A stretch of DNA of 59,943 bases from JALYTY01 sp964546935 (lineage in GTDB: Bacteria > Vulcanimicrobiota > Vulcanimicrobiia > Vulcanimicrobiales > Vulcanimicrobiaceae): contig CAZJLJ010000016.1 of the NCBI GenBank assembly GCA_964546935.1, positions 1 to 59,943 on the forward strand, written 5' to 3'. The notes beneath the pieces are model-generated. The model searched no databases. It was not told the origin of the DNA and was given only the letters and a program-made list of their open reading frames with translations. A program made the translations under genes and the position numbers. Shown one piece after another: positions 1 through 8,733 of the stretch. Every line of letters begins with the position of its first letter. The stretch's first letter is position 1.

Positions 1-192
1 GCATGGCTGCCGCCGGCGCGGGCGCACTACGCTGCGGCCGGTCTGACGCTCAGTACAATGCTGCGCTATGTGCCCGATGCAGCCGGACCGCCGTCGGCAC
101 TGGGAAATATCGCACTCAGTGTTGCAGCCCTTGCCTTTCTTGCGTGGTCATGGTCCTCAGCGGCTTCTCGCAAGAACGCTACTCTGTTATAA
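1..192 (+). CDS. C-terminal fragment of a membrane protein
   Basis: Frame 1 is open from the window edge to a TAA at 190-192 and encodes 63 residues. After a short loop there is one hydrophobic helix (IALSVAALAFLAWSW) and a short basic tail, so this is the end of a polytopic membrane protein. The pattern resembles the last helix of NnrS-like heme/copper membrane proteins, but too little is present to name it. The stop codon lies inside the TATAAT box that probably drives mfd. The overlapping frame-3 ORF at 3-209 is judged a shadow because frame 1 gives the more membrane-like protein. Confidence 0.5.
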   Translation, partial: AWLPPARAHYAAAGLTLSTMLRYVPDAAGPPSALGNIALSVAALAFLAWSWSSAASRKNATLL

Positions 193-193
193 T
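188..193 (+). promoter_or_regulatory. -10 box (TATAAT) before mfd
   Basis: A perfect TATAAT lies 12 nt before the mfd ATG at 206 and overlaps the stop codon of the preceding gene. No convincing -35 box is seen (TTCTCG at 165-170 with a 17-nt spacer) and no Shine-Dalgarno precedes the ATG. The transcript would begin about 5-7 nt before the start codon and be nearly leaderless. Confidence 0.5.
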
Positions 194-205
194 CAGCGGC
201 CCGTT

Positions 206-3200
206 ATGAATGCCCAAACGTTGACTGCTCCGCCCAGTACAAGCGGCGGCTTGCATGATGCCCTTCTTCGCGGCCTTGTGTCGTCAAGCCGGGCGCTCGC
301 AACACTTACCGAACAGCTGCGCGGCGGCCGCGGAAGCTACGTGCTCCACGAGACCGTCGGTGCTGCGCGTCCGGCGTTGCTTGCCACCCTTTACCGGTCG
401 GTGCAGACGCCGATGCTCGTCGTCGTGCCCACGCCCGATGTCGCGGAGCGCGCATTCGCGGATCTTCTGTATTACATGGGCGAAGCGGAACCACAGCAAG
501 TCGCCTTGCTGCGTTCGCGCGATGAAGCGATCGGCGCAATCGAAAGCCCCTCGGACCGAAGCGCCCGCATGACGCTGCTTGCCGATCTCGCAAACGGCTT
601 GCCGCGCATCGTCTTAGCTCCGGTCGTGGCGCTGCGCCAGTACATGATGCCGCGTTCGTGCTTCGACGAACTCCGGTTCACGTTGAAAGTCGGCGACGAT
701 GCGGGCTGGGACGAGGTTCAAGAACGCCTCTTCCACCTCGGCTACACGCGTGCCGACGTCGTGAGCGCTGTCGGCGAGTACGCGGTTCGCGGCGGCATTC
801 TCGATCTGTTTGCAGCGACCGCTGATACTCCGACGCGTATCGAGTTCTTCGGCGATACGATTGAAAGCATTCGCCCGTTCGATCTGGCGTCGCAACGCAG
901 CGAAGGCGAACTGCAAAGCCTTGAAGTCGTGCCGTGGAGCGAGATTCCACGTGAAGACTTGTATCGCGAACGGATTGTGCAACAGTTCCAGGGACCGGAA
1001 CGCGTACGTCAAGCACTGACGACATTTCTCGAGACCGGCGGCGATGTACCGGCGTCGTGGCTGCCGCTTGCGTACGAAGAACACGCTACAATTGTCGATT
1101 ATCTACGCGACGACGCCGTCATCGTGCTCGACGAACCGGGCATGCTCGCGACGATCGAGCGAGCGTTGCAAGAAGAACGGTCGCGCGAACACAGCGTGCT
1201 GCTCGCCGGCGTCGACTCCGGTGAACTTTCCATCAACGAATCGGAAGTCGACGAAGCGTTGCTCGCCGAGGTGGCGGCACCGCATCCGCGCCTGGCGGAA
1301 ATCGCACCCGCGTTTCAATCGCACGCATCGTTGATTTTCCCCGCTGCGATCGAAAGCGCCGACGACACGGCGTGGCTACCGCCTTCAAATGGAACGCATG
1401 TGCTGGAGTGCCGTCCGGTCGAGCATTTCAACCGGCAAATAGAACTTTTTTCGCAAAGCGTTCGCGAGTGGGTGGCCGACGGCGAGACGCTGATGATCGT
1501 CAGCTCCGCGGTCTCGCGCACCATCGATTTATTGCGCGCCGCCGGCGTCTCGGCGGAACGCTCTGCGCAGCTGTTGCATTTTGGATCGCGCCACGCACGC
1601 GTGCTTGTGGATCACGGCAGCATCGAACAGGGCTTCGCCATTCCGGATCTGCGCTTGCGTGTTCTCGGCGATCGCGAAATCTTCGGACAACCACCGAAGC
1701 GCGTGAAATTGCGCGCCGTCAAAGAGGGCGTGCCCGTTACGCTCGCCGATTTGAAAGTCGGCGATTACGTCGTGCACGCGGTGCACGGCATCGGCCAATA
1801 TCTCGGATTGCGCACCGAAACGATTCTCGGCGCAACGCAAGATTATCTCGATCTCGCCTATGCGGGTTCGGATCGCATGCTCGTGCCGGTCACGCAGATG
1901 CATCAGGTAACGAGGTACTCCGCGGCCGAGGGGCAATCGCCGCGTCTTTCCAAGATGGGCGGCGCCGACTGGGCGCGCACGAAATCACGCGTTTCCGAAT
2001 CGCTTGCAAAAATCGCCGACGGCCTTGTGCTGCTCTACGCGGAACGCGAACTCTCGAAGGGCTTTTCGTTCGGACCCGACACGACGTGGCAAGACGAGAT
2101 GGAAGAGGCGTTTCCCTACGAGCCTACCGTCGATCAGAAGAAAGCGATCGATTCCGTCAAGGACGACATGGAACGGATGCGTCCGATGGATCGTCTTGTT
2201 TGCGGCGACGTCGGCTACGGGAAAACGGAAGTCGCGATGCGCGCCGCGTTCAAAGCAATCGCGGATAAGAAGCAAGTCGCCGTGCTCGTGCCGACGACGC
2301 TGCTTGCGGCACAGCATTACCGGAACTTCAGCGCGCGCTTCGCCGGCTTCCCGGTTTCCGTCGAACAACTCTCACGCTTCAAAACGAAAGCGGAACAGAA
2401 ACAGACGCTCAAACTGCTCGCTGAAGGCAAGCTTGACGTCGTTATCGGTACGCACCGTTTGCTGCAGAAAGACGTTGCATTCGCGGATCTGGGCCTGATC
2501 ATCGTCGACGAAGAGCAGCGCTTCGGCGTGATGCACAAAGAGCGCCTCAAGGAGTATAAAACGTCGGTCGACGTGCTGACGCTCTCCGCGACGCCGATTC
2601 CACGTACGCTGCACATGTCGCTCATGGGCGTGCGCGACCTCTCGCTTATCCAAACGGCGCCGAAGAACCGCATGTCGGTGAAAACGGTCGTCGTTCCCGC
2701 GAGCGATGCGATCGTGCAGCGCGCGATTACCGCCGAGTTGGATCGCGGCGGCCAAGTGTACTACTTGCACAATCGCGTCGAATCGATTTACGCGGTGAAG
2801 AACGCGCTCGAGCGGCTCGTTCCGCGCGCTCGCATTGCGGTCGGTCACGGACAAATGACCGAATCGGAGCTCGAACCGATCATGCAAAGGTTCGTCGACG
2901 GCGAAATCGACGTGCTCGTCGCCACGACGATCATCGAGAACGGCATCGACATTCCGAACGTCAACACGATGATCGTGAACGATGCCGATAAATTCGGGCT
3001 CGCGCAGCTCTATCAATTGCGGGGACGCGTCGGGCGCTCGAACCATCAAGCCTACTGCTACCTGTTGTATCAGGGGCATAAAGCGCTGACCGAAGATGCG
3101 AAGGCGCGCCTGGAAGCGATTCGCGAGTTCACGCATCTGGGTTCCGGCCTGCAGATCGCAATGCGGGATTTAGAGATTCGCGGCGCCGGCAATTTGCTTG

Positions 3201-3754
3201 GCGCGGCGCAATCGGGGTTCATCGGCTCGGTCGGCTTTGATACATACTGCCAGTTGCTGGCCGACGCGATCGCGGAACGTCGCGGCATGGCGTCCTCACT
3301 TGAAGATCAGCGCGAAGCGGTAATCGATGTGAAGATCAGCGCCTTCATTCCGAATGACTACATCCCGCAAGTCTCGCAAAAGATCGCGGTCTACCAGCAG
3401 CTCGCGAAGGCCCGAACGGAATCGGAAGTGGAGGAGATCGCCGCGGGCGTGCGCGACCGTTTCGGCGCCTTCCCGACGCCGCTCGAGCACCTGGTCGAGC
3501 TAACCAAACTCCGTGCCATTGCGCTCCAGAAGCACGTGACTCGCGTGGTCGTCGACGAAAAGCGCCTGACCCTTGGAGTCGGATCGGGCTTCCAGCTCGC
3601 TCCGGAAATGATCCCGACGTTCCAGTCGCTTACGAAAAATAAGTTCCGCTTTGGAGAGGGGAAGATTCTCGTCGATCTTCCGCCCGTCGACAAAGGCTCG
3701 ACCGCCGAGGCCGTGTGGATGCCCTTGCTCCGCCGCTTACTCCAAGCTATGTAG
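206..3754 (+). CDS. mfd: Transcription-repair coupling factor Mfd
   Basis: Encodes about 1182 residues, the usual Mfd length. Mfd uses ATP to displace RNA polymerase stalled at DNA lesions and recruits UvrA for nucleotide excision repair. The N-terminal part is UvrB-like. A CarD-like polymerase-interaction domain follows (DYVVHAVHGIGQYLG, encoded near 1765-1810). Then come two RecA-like helicase lobes with Walker A GDVGYGKTE near residue 667, VDEEQRFGV as motif II and ATTIIENGIDIPN in lobe two, and a C-terminal TRCF domain. The ATG at 206 is preferred over the longer frame from 68 because family homology begins after it and a TATAAT lies just upstream. Confidence 0.96.
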   Translation: MNAQTLTAPPSTSGGLHDALLRGLVSSSRALATLTEQLRGGRGSYVLHETVGAARPALLATLYRSVQTPMLVVVPTPDVAERAFADLLYYMGEAEPQQVALLRSRDEAIGAIESPSDRSARMTLLADLANGLPRIVLAPVVALRQYMMPRSCFDELRFTLKVGDDAGWDEVQERLFHLGYTRADVVSAVGEYAVRGGILDLFAATADTPTRIEFFGDTIESIRPFDLASQRSEGELQSLEVVPWSEIPREDLYRERIVQQFQGPERVRQALTTFLETGGDVPASWLPLAYEEHATIVDYLRDDAVIVLDEPGMLATIERALQEERSREHSVLLAGVDSGELSINESEVDEALLAEVAAPHPRLAEIAPAFQSHASLIFPAAIESADDTAWLPPSNGTHVLECRPVEHFNRQIELFSQSVREWVADGETLMIVSSAVSRTIDLLRAAGVSAERSAQLLHFGSRHARVLVDHGSIEQGFAIPDLRLRVLGDREIFGQPPKRVKLRAVKEGVPVTLADLKVGDYVVHAVHGIGQYLGLRTETILGATQDYLDLAYAGSDRMLVPVTQMHQVTRYSAAEGQSPRLSKMGGADWARTKSRVSESLAKIADGLVLLYAERELSKGFSFGPDTTWQDEMEEAFPYEPTVDQKKAIDSVKDDMERMRPMDRLVCGDVGYGKTEVAMRAAFKAIADKKQVAVLVPTTLLAAQHYRNFSARFAGFPVSVEQLSRFKTKAEQKQTLKLLAEGKLDVVIGTHRLLQKDVAFADLGLIIVDEEQRFGVMHKERLKEYKTSVDVLTLSATPIPRTLHMSLMGVRDLSLIQTAPKNRMSVKTVVVPASDAIVQRAITAELDRGGQVYYLHNRVESIYAVKNALERLVPRARIAVGHGQMTESELEPIMQRFVDGEIDVLVATTIIENGIDIPNVNTMIVNDADKFGLAQLYQLRGRVGRSNHQAYCYLLYQGHKALTEDAKARLEAIREFTHLGSGLQIAMRDLEIRGAGNLLGAAQSGFIGSVGFDTYCQLLADAIAERRGMASSLEDQREAVIDVKISAFIPNDYIPQVSQKIAVYQQLAKARTESEVEEIAAGVRDRFGAFPTPLEHLVELTKLRAIALQKHVTRVVVDEKRLTLGVGSGFQLAPEMIPTFQSLTKNKFRFGEGKILVDLPPVDKGSTAEAVWMPLLRRLLQAM

Positions 3755-3809
3755 CTGCTCTTGCGGGAGGGTCTCCACGCTTCCGAACGAACAGGGGGTG
3801 CCGAAGAAC

Positions 3810-3834
3810 GCGGGGCCCTTGGCTCCGCCTTTTA
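3810..3834 (+). terminator. Rho-independent terminator after mfd
   Basis: GCGGGGCC (3810-3817), loop CTT, and GGCTCCGC (3821-3828) form an 8-bp stem with one G-U pair, followed by CTTTTA. It lies 55 nt after the mfd stop and separates it from the foldase gene. Confidence 0.6.
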
Positions 3835-3865
3835 TACGCATCCATTAGCTCAATTGGAGTCCGTT

Positions 3866-4819
3866 ATGTCGAAAGCCGGCCGCGTCGTCGCGGGTCTAGC
3901 TACTATCATTTGTGCCGCGTCGCTTGCAGCATGCTCCGGCGGCGGCGGTAACGTCGCGACTGTTAATGGCCAGGCGATCAGCAAGGCTGATTTCGATCAG
4001 AAGCTCGAATCCAGCCCGGCTGCGCTCAGCACGCTGCAGCAGATGGTCCGCGAAGATCTGATCACCCAGTACGCAAAGCAAAACAACATCAACGTCACCG
4101 ACGCCGATATTCAAAAGCGCGAAGACGAGTTGAAGGCCAACTTCCCGGCCGCCTCGTGGGACGAGATGCTGAAAGCGCGCGGACTCACCGAGCAAGACGT
4201 GAAGAACGCGCTGCGCGAGCAGATCATCATCGATCAAGCCGTCGGCAAAGACGTGAAAGTTACCGACGCGCAGATCAAGCAGTACTTCGATAAGAACCAC
4301 GCCGCGTTCGACAAACCGGAACAAGTGCGTGCGCGCCACATCCTCGTGCCCGATCTCGCAACCGCGAACAAAGTTGAAGCCGAACTGAAGAGCGGCAAAG
4401 ACTTCGCGGCTGTTGCAAAGCAGTACTCGATGGATCCGGGCAGCAAAGACAAGGGCGGCGAGCTCGGCCTCTTCCGTCGCGGACAAATGGTTCCGGCGTT
4501 CGATCAAGCCGCGTTCTCGCTTCCGGTCGGTCAAATCAGCAAACCGGTGAAGTCGCCGTTCGGCTACCACATCATCCAAGTTGAAGAGAAGCAGCCGGGT
4601 CAGAAAGCGACGCTTGCCAACACGCACGATCGCATCGCCGATACGCTGCGCCAGCAACAGGAAGCGCCGTTGATCCAGCCGTTCCTCCAGAGCCTGCAAT
4701 CGAAGGCCAACATTTCGGTGAGCGACCAGCGCTTCGCGTCGGCATTCCCGTCGCCGGCAGCACCGGCCGCAGCTGAAGCGACCGGCGCGGCTCCCGCACC
4801 GACTGCCAGCGGCAAGTAA
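3866..4819 (+). CDS. PpiC/SurA-type peptidyl-prolyl isomerase lipoprotein
   Basis: A 317-residue foldase of the SurA/PrsA group, predicted to act outside the cytoplasmic membrane on secreted proteins. The N-terminus is a lipoprotein signal: basic start, hydrophobic stretch, then the lipobox SLAAC with Cys near residue 21. A SurA_N-like helical region follows (VNGQAISKADFDQ). A single parvulin domain lies at about 150-245 (VRARHILVPD, then GELGLFRRGQMVPAFDQAAF, then SPFGYHIIQV). The tail is rich in Ala and Pro. The ATG at 3866 has GGAG at 3856-3859 with ideal spacing, so the longer upstream frame is rejected. Lgt and LspA, needed for its lipidation, are encoded later in the window. Confidence 0.88.
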   Translation: MSKAGRVVAGLATIICAASLAACSGGGGNVATVNGQAISKADFDQKLESSPAALSTLQQMVREDLITQYAKQNNINVTDADIQKREDELKANFPAASWDEMLKARGLTEQDVKNALREQIIIDQAVGKDVKVTDAQIKQYFDKNHAAFDKPEQVRARHILVPDLATANKVEAELKSGKDFAAVAKQYSMDPGSKDKGGELGLFRRGQMVPAFDQAAFSLPVGQISKPVKSPFGYHIIQVEEKQPGQKATLANTHDRIADTLRQQQEAPLIQPFLQSLQSKANISVSDQRFASAFPSPAAPAAAEATGAAPAPTASGK

Positions 4820-4846
4820 AAACCGCGATAATCAAATCGCGAACGA

Positions 4847-4875
4847 GACCTCGGAGCAATCCGGGGTCTTTTTCT
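4847..4875 (+). terminator. Rho-independent terminator after the foldase gene
   Basis: GACCTCGG (4847-4854), a 6-nt loop and CCGGGGTC (4861-4868) form an 8-bp stem with one G-U pair, followed directly by TTTTTCT. Strong intrinsic terminator, 27 nt after the stop codon. Confidence 0.85.
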
Positions 4876-4901
4876 ATTCCGGCGCGAAGGGGCGCGGAAC
4901 G

Positions 4902-6098
4902 ATGATGGTTCGTATCGTCGGCTTGGGTCCAGGCGATCCGGCGCTCCTCACTCTCGGCAGTCTCGATGCGTTGCGTAGCGTACCACGCGTCGCGACCGTT
5001 CACGCGCCGCCCGACCTTACGAAGTATCTCACTGAAGCGGGCGTCACGCTCACTCGCGATTTGATCGGCGATGCGGCGCTCTTCGTCGCAGGAAGCACCG
5101 AAGAGATCCAACGTTTCGTGGAACGCGTCGATGCCTCGCGCGATCAAGGCGATCTCGCACTCGGCGTTCTCGGGAATCCATTCTCGGATTTACCGGGTCT
5201 GCCGCCGCTTCTGCGGGCGCTCGAAGCAAGGAATATTCAAACCGAAATCATTCCCGGCATGGCGCGCGCAACCGTCGCGTCGTCGCTTGAGATGCCGCTC
5301 GTTCCGTTGCCGCCGCAGTCGCATCATTATTCGTTTCAGGAGCTGGTAGAGATCATGGCGCGCTTACGGATGGGCTGTCCGTGGGATCGCGAGCAAACGC
5401 ACCGTACGCTCGTTCCATATCTCATTGAAGAGACGTACGAAGTGGTCGAAGCCATCGAAGCCGACGACATGGATGCGCTCTACGAAGAACTCGGCGACCT
5501 GCTGCTGCAAATCGTCTTTCATTCACAACTCGGTTCGGAAGTCGGCAAATTTACCGTAGCCGACGTCATCGATGCGCTTTCGAATAAAATGGTGCGCCGC
5601 CATCCACACGTTTTCGGCGATGCTGTGATCGAAGACGTCGATACGCAATGGAAGAGTTGGGAAGCGCTCAAAGCCCAAGAGAAAACCGGGCAAAAACGCA
5701 AGAGCCGTCTCGAAGGCATTCCGAAGCACATGGGCGCGTTGCAGCGCGGACAACGTATGCAAGAAAAGGCGTCGCGGGTCGGCTTCGATTGGCGAGACGT
5801 TAGCGGCGTGCTCGACAAGTTGCACGAAGAGCTGACCGAACTCGCCGAAGCGCGTCGTGCGAAGCAAGATGATGCGCACGTCCGTGAAGAGCTCGGAGAC
5901 GTTTTCTTCACGCTCGTCAATTTGTCGCGCGTGCTTGGCATCGATGCGGAAACCGCGATGCGCGAATCCAACGAAAAATTCTACAAGCGCTTCTTCTTCA
6001 TGGAGCAGCATGCCGCCGATCAAGGCAAGTCGCTCTCCGATCTCTCACTTGATGAACTCGAGGATTTGTGGCAACTAGCGAAAACGCAAGCAGCATAA
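4902..6098 (+). CDS. mazG: Nucleoside triphosphate pyrophosphohydrolase MazG with partial methylase-like N-domain
   Basis: 398 residues. From about residue 145 it is a MazG protein, hydrolysing NTPs to NMP and PPi for nucleotide-pool sanitation. It has two MazG repeats: EETYEVVEAIE with EELGDLLLQ, and EELTELAEAR with EELGDVFFTL, which carry the Mg-binding acidic residues. The first 130 residues begin VGLGPGDPALLTLGS, the start of a tetrapyrrole (SAM-dependent) methylase domain as in Bacillus YabN, but only about the first half of that roughly 220-residue domain is present. The start is one of two consecutive ATGs (4902, 4905) with AAGGGG upstream. The 3' end overlaps the next gene by 31 nt. 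Confidence 0.92.
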   Translation: MMVRIVGLGPGDPALLTLGSLDALRSVPRVATVHAPPDLTKYLTEAGVTLTRDLIGDAALFVAGSTEEIQRFVERVDASRDQGDLALGVLGNPFSDLPGLPPLLRALEARNIQTEIIPGMARATVASSLEMPLVPLPPQSHHYSFQELVEIMARLRMGCPWDREQTHRTLVPYLIEETYEVVEAIEADDMDALYEELGDLLLQIVFHSQLGSEVGKFTVADVIDALSNKMVRRHPHVFGDAVIEDVDTQWKSWEALKAQEKTGQKRKSRLEGIPKHMGALQRGQRMQEKASRVGFDWRDVSGVLDKLHEELTELAEARRAKQDDAHVREELGDVFFTLVNLSRVLGIDAETAMRESNEKFYKRFFFMEQHAADQGKSLSDLSLDELEDLWQLAKTQAA

Positions 6099-6475
6099 CC
6101 AGCACCATTCGCCTCCGCATGAGCGCACACGACGCGCATTACGGGGGCAATCTGGTGGACGGCGCAAGAATGCTGGCGCTCTTCGGAGACGTTGCAACCG
6201 AACTGCTCATCAAAATGGACGGCGACGAAGGCCTCTTCGTTGCGTACGACAAGATCGAGTTCCTCGCACCGGTCTTCGCCGGTGACTACATCGAAGCGTT
6301 CGGCCGGATTACGAGCGTTGGAAATACCTCGCGCAAGATGGAGTTCGAAGCGCGCAAGGTCATCGCCGTGCGCAGCGACATCAACGAAAGTGCAGCCGAC
6401 TTCCTCGATGAACCGGTCGTTGTATGTCGCGCAAGCGGAACGTGCGTCACCCCCAAAGATAAGAAACGTAGATAA
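6068..6475 (+). CDS. kal: 3-aminobutyryl-CoA ammonia-lyase-like hotdog protein
   Basis: A 135-residue single hotdog-fold protein. The segments SAHDAHYGGNLVDGARML, FGDVATELLI, DGDEGLF, VEFLAPV-like KIEFLAPVFAGDYIEA and GNTSRKMEFEA match 3-aminobutyryl-CoA ammonia-lyase of the lysine-fermentation pathway, which removes ammonia to give crotonyl-CoA. The related beta-alanyl-CoA ammonia-lyase activity cannot be excluded. The start is GTG 6068 inside mazG with AGGA close upstream; ATG 6119 would remove the conserved IRLR stretch. No other lysine-fermentation gene (kce, kdd, kam) lies in the window, so its role here is unclear. Confidence 0.8.
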   Translation: MATSENASSITSTIRLRMSAHDAHYGGNLVDGARMLALFGDVATELLIKMDGDEGLFVAYDKIEFLAPVFAGDYIEAFGRITSVGNTSRKMEFEARKVIAVRSDINESAADFLDEPVVVCRASGTCVTPKDKKRR

Positions 6476-6505
6476 CAACTAACGTCTCAGAAAGCAGGGC
6501 GCCCG

Positions 6506-6991
6506 ATGTACCTGGTAATGAAGGTCATTCACGTTCTTGCGGTCGTCGCGTTCCTTGGAAACATCTCCATGGGCGTTTTCTGGAAGGCTATCGCCGATAA
6601 AGACGGACGCGCCGAAATTATCGCCCACACGATGCGCGGCATTATGCTCGCGGATCGCATCGTCACGATTCCGTCGATTATCGTCATTCTTCTCGCCGGG
6701 TTTGCAACGGCGGGCATCGGTCATTTAGGCATTCTCTCGACCGGATGGATTCTCTGGGGCCTTGCGCTCTTTATCATTTCCGGAATCGCGTTCATCCCGG
6801 TTTCGCGAGCGCAGGTGCAAATTGCACGCATTGCGGGATCATACAAGGGCTCGAGCATCATAGATGACCCCGAGTACGGCAAACTTTCGCAACAGTGGGC
6901 GGTTTACGGTACGATTGCATTAGTGGCGCCGCTCCTCGCGCTTATCTTGATGGTGTTGAAGCCGGCGCTCCCGGCGTTCCACGCCGCTTAA
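6506..6991 (+). CDS. DUF2269-like integral membrane protein
   Basis: 161 residues with four hydrophobic helices (about 5-22, 52-72, 80-100 and 136-155). The N-terminus YLVMKVIHVLAVVAFLGN and the ADRIVTIPSIIVILLAG segment resemble DUF2269 membrane proteins, whose function is unknown. It sits 30 nt after the ammonia-lyase gene and 13 nt before the pirin gene on the same strand, so the run from mazG to pirin may be one transcript. No cofactor-binding motif is evident. Confidence 0.7.
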   Translation: MYLVMKVIHVLAVVAFLGNISMGVFWKAIADKDGRAEIIAHTMRGIMLADRIVTIPSIIVILLAGFATAGIGHLGILSTGWILWGLALFIISGIAFIPVSRAQVQIARIAGSYKGSSIIDDPEYGKLSQQWAVYGTIALVAPLLALILMVLKPALPAFHAA

Positions 6992-7004
6992 GGACGGATA
7001 TCGC

Positions 7005-7910
7005 ATGAGCAACTTGTTGGCAGATCCGCGCTTCGATCCGCTTGTAAGCCGCGAAGCCGAAATCGCACCGGGAATGATCGTGCGCCGTTCGCTTCCCGCA
7101 AGAGCGCGCCGCACGATCGGCGCGTGGTGTTTCCTCGATAGTTATGGCCCGGCTGCGTTGGAGGGCGACATCGCCATGCGCGTTTCGCAGCATCCGCATA
7201 TCGGTTTGCAAACGGTCACGTGGTTATTCCAAGGCTCCGTGCTCCATCGCGACAGCTTGGGATCGGTTCAGCAAATCGAGCCCGGACAACTTAACTTGAT
7301 GACGTCCGGCCGCGGCATCGCGCACGCGGAATTTACGCCCGAAGATGCGCCACACCAGTTGCACGGCATTCAACTGTGGGTGGCGCTTCCCGATGTCTCG
7401 CGAAACGTCGATCCATCGTTCGAACATCACGCCGAATTGCCGCGCGTCAGCATCGGGCCCGTGGAAGCGCTCGTCTTCATGGGAACGTTCGCGAACGAAA
7501 AATCGGCAGCGCGTGCCTTTTCACCGATCGCCGGCGCGGAGCTGCGGTTCGCTGAAGATGGAATCGTTACGTTGCCGCTCGATCCAACGTTTGAGTACGG
7601 TTTGCAACTGGTCGATGGAAGTGCAAGCAGCGAAGCGACGCAAATGACGCCGGATACGCTGTACCACTTGGGAACGGGTCGCACTTCAATCGTGGTCAAG
7701 GGCAAAGCGGGAACGGTGCTCTTACTGCTCGGCGGTACGCCGTTCAACGAACAAATCGTTATGTGGTGGAACTTCGTGGCGCGCAGCTCCGACGAAATCG
7801 AAGCAGCGCGCAACGACTGGGAAGGGGCCGCAGAACGTTTCGGACCGGTAGCAAACGGCGGCCAGCGCATTAGCGCGCCGCCCTACCTGATTAAAGTAAA
7901 GCCGCGCTAA
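7005..7910 (+). CDS. Pirin family protein
   Basis: A 301-residue bicupin of the pirin family; members act as quercetin 2,3-dioxygenases or redox-responsive regulators. The metal ligands of the N-terminal cupin are visible: His63 and His65 in SQHPHIGLQTVTW, and His107 and Glu109 in SGRGIAHAEF. AAGGA lies 10 nt before the ATG, overlapping the stop codon of the preceding gene. The 3' end overlaps the convergent AraC gene by 4 nt. Confidence 0.9.
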   Translation: MSNLLADPRFDPLVSREAEIAPGMIVRRSLPARARRTIGAWCFLDSYGPAALEGDIAMRVSQHPHIGLQTVTWLFQGSVLHRDSLGSVQQIEPGQLNLMTSGRGIAHAEFTPEDAPHQLHGIQLWVALPDVSRNVDPSFEHHAELPRVSIGPVEALVFMGTFANEKSAARAFSPIAGAELRFAEDGIVTLPLDPTFEYGLQLVDGSASSEATQMTPDTLYHLGTGRTSIVVKGKAGTVLLLLGGTPFNEQIVMWWNFVARSSDEIEAARNDWEGAAERFGPVANGGQRISAPPYLIKVKPR

Positions 7911-8722
7911 GCGGTCTGTCGTGCGGCGCGATACGATCCGGGCGTTACGCCGGTATTTCGTTTGAAAATGCGCGTCATGTGGCTTTGATCGGTAAATCCG
8001 GCCTCTTGTGCGATCTCCGTTAGCGGTTCGCTTGTTTCCGTCAATTTACGACAGACGAATTGCACGCGAAGTCCCATTACGTAATCGCCGATCGTGCGCC
8101 GGCGAAATCGGCGGAACGTTCGGCACAGGTGCGATGGGTGCACGCCTAAGTCGTCGGCAATCTCTCTTAGATCGATATGCGTCGAAAGGTGCGAACGCAG
8201 AAACTCTTCGGCGCGCTCTATCCAATTCGGCTCGCGCTCCGTTTCGAGATTGGAAAGCGAGAGATATTCGCAAAGCTCGTAGAGGATGGATTCAACCGTC
8301 AATGCCGAGGCTGCGTCGCCTGCGATAAACTCGCGGTGCAATCGTAGAATCAACCACGCGGGTGCGCCGCCGTCCATCTCAAAAAGGTGGGCCGGCTTGC
8401 GGATGGTTCCAACAAGCTCCGCCCACGGTGAAAGCAACTCAGCGAAAAACATACGGCAGCCGCCGGGTGCGATTGCGTCCCAGTGCTCCGTCAACGCATC
8501 GTGGAAGACGACGGTGTACGGTTCGTACAAAACCGAAAAGTCGCGCGCGCTTTCGGAATACGAACCTTCCAGGAGCAAACTGAAATACGGTGCTTCGTGC
8601 GAGTGTGGATCGACGCTTATCTCTCTCGTGTGCCGGACTTCAGACAGAAGCGTACCGGCGATCTCTCGCGAAACCGTTTGCCCGGCAAATGCGCCCGCTT
8701 TCCAAGCATTCATGAATTGCAT
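7907..8722 (-). CDS. AraC family transcriptional regulator
   Basis: 271 residues. The N-terminal half is cupin-like (VDPHSHEAPYFSLLLEGSYSE), suited to ligand sensing. The C-terminal third holds the two helix-turn-helix motifs of AraC proteins: LREIADDLGVHPSHLCRTFRR and LTEIAQEAGFTDQSHMTRIFKR, followed by GVTPGSYR. It lies 11 nt downstream of a small gene and a MATE pump, suggesting one operon in which it might control the pump. The ATG at 8713 is an alternative start. Confidence 0.9.
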   Translation of the reverse strand: MQFMNAWKAGAFAGQTVSREIAGTLLSEVRHTREISVDPHSHEAPYFSLLLEGSYSESARDFSVLYEPYTVVFHDALTEHWDAIAPGGCRMFFAELLSPWAELVGTIRKPAHLFEMDGGAPAWLILRLHREFIAGDAASALTVESILYELCEYLSLSNLETEREPNWIERAEEFLRSHLSTHIDLREIADDLGVHPSHLCRTFRRFRRRTIGDYVMGLRVQFVCRKLTETSEPLTEIAQEAGFTDQSHMTRIFKRNTGVTPGSYRAARQTA

Positions 8723-8733
8723 AAAAGCGCAGT

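Noticed and set aside
1372..2268. 298-codon plus-strand ORF inside mfd
   Set aside because: Arg-rich shadow frame of mfd.
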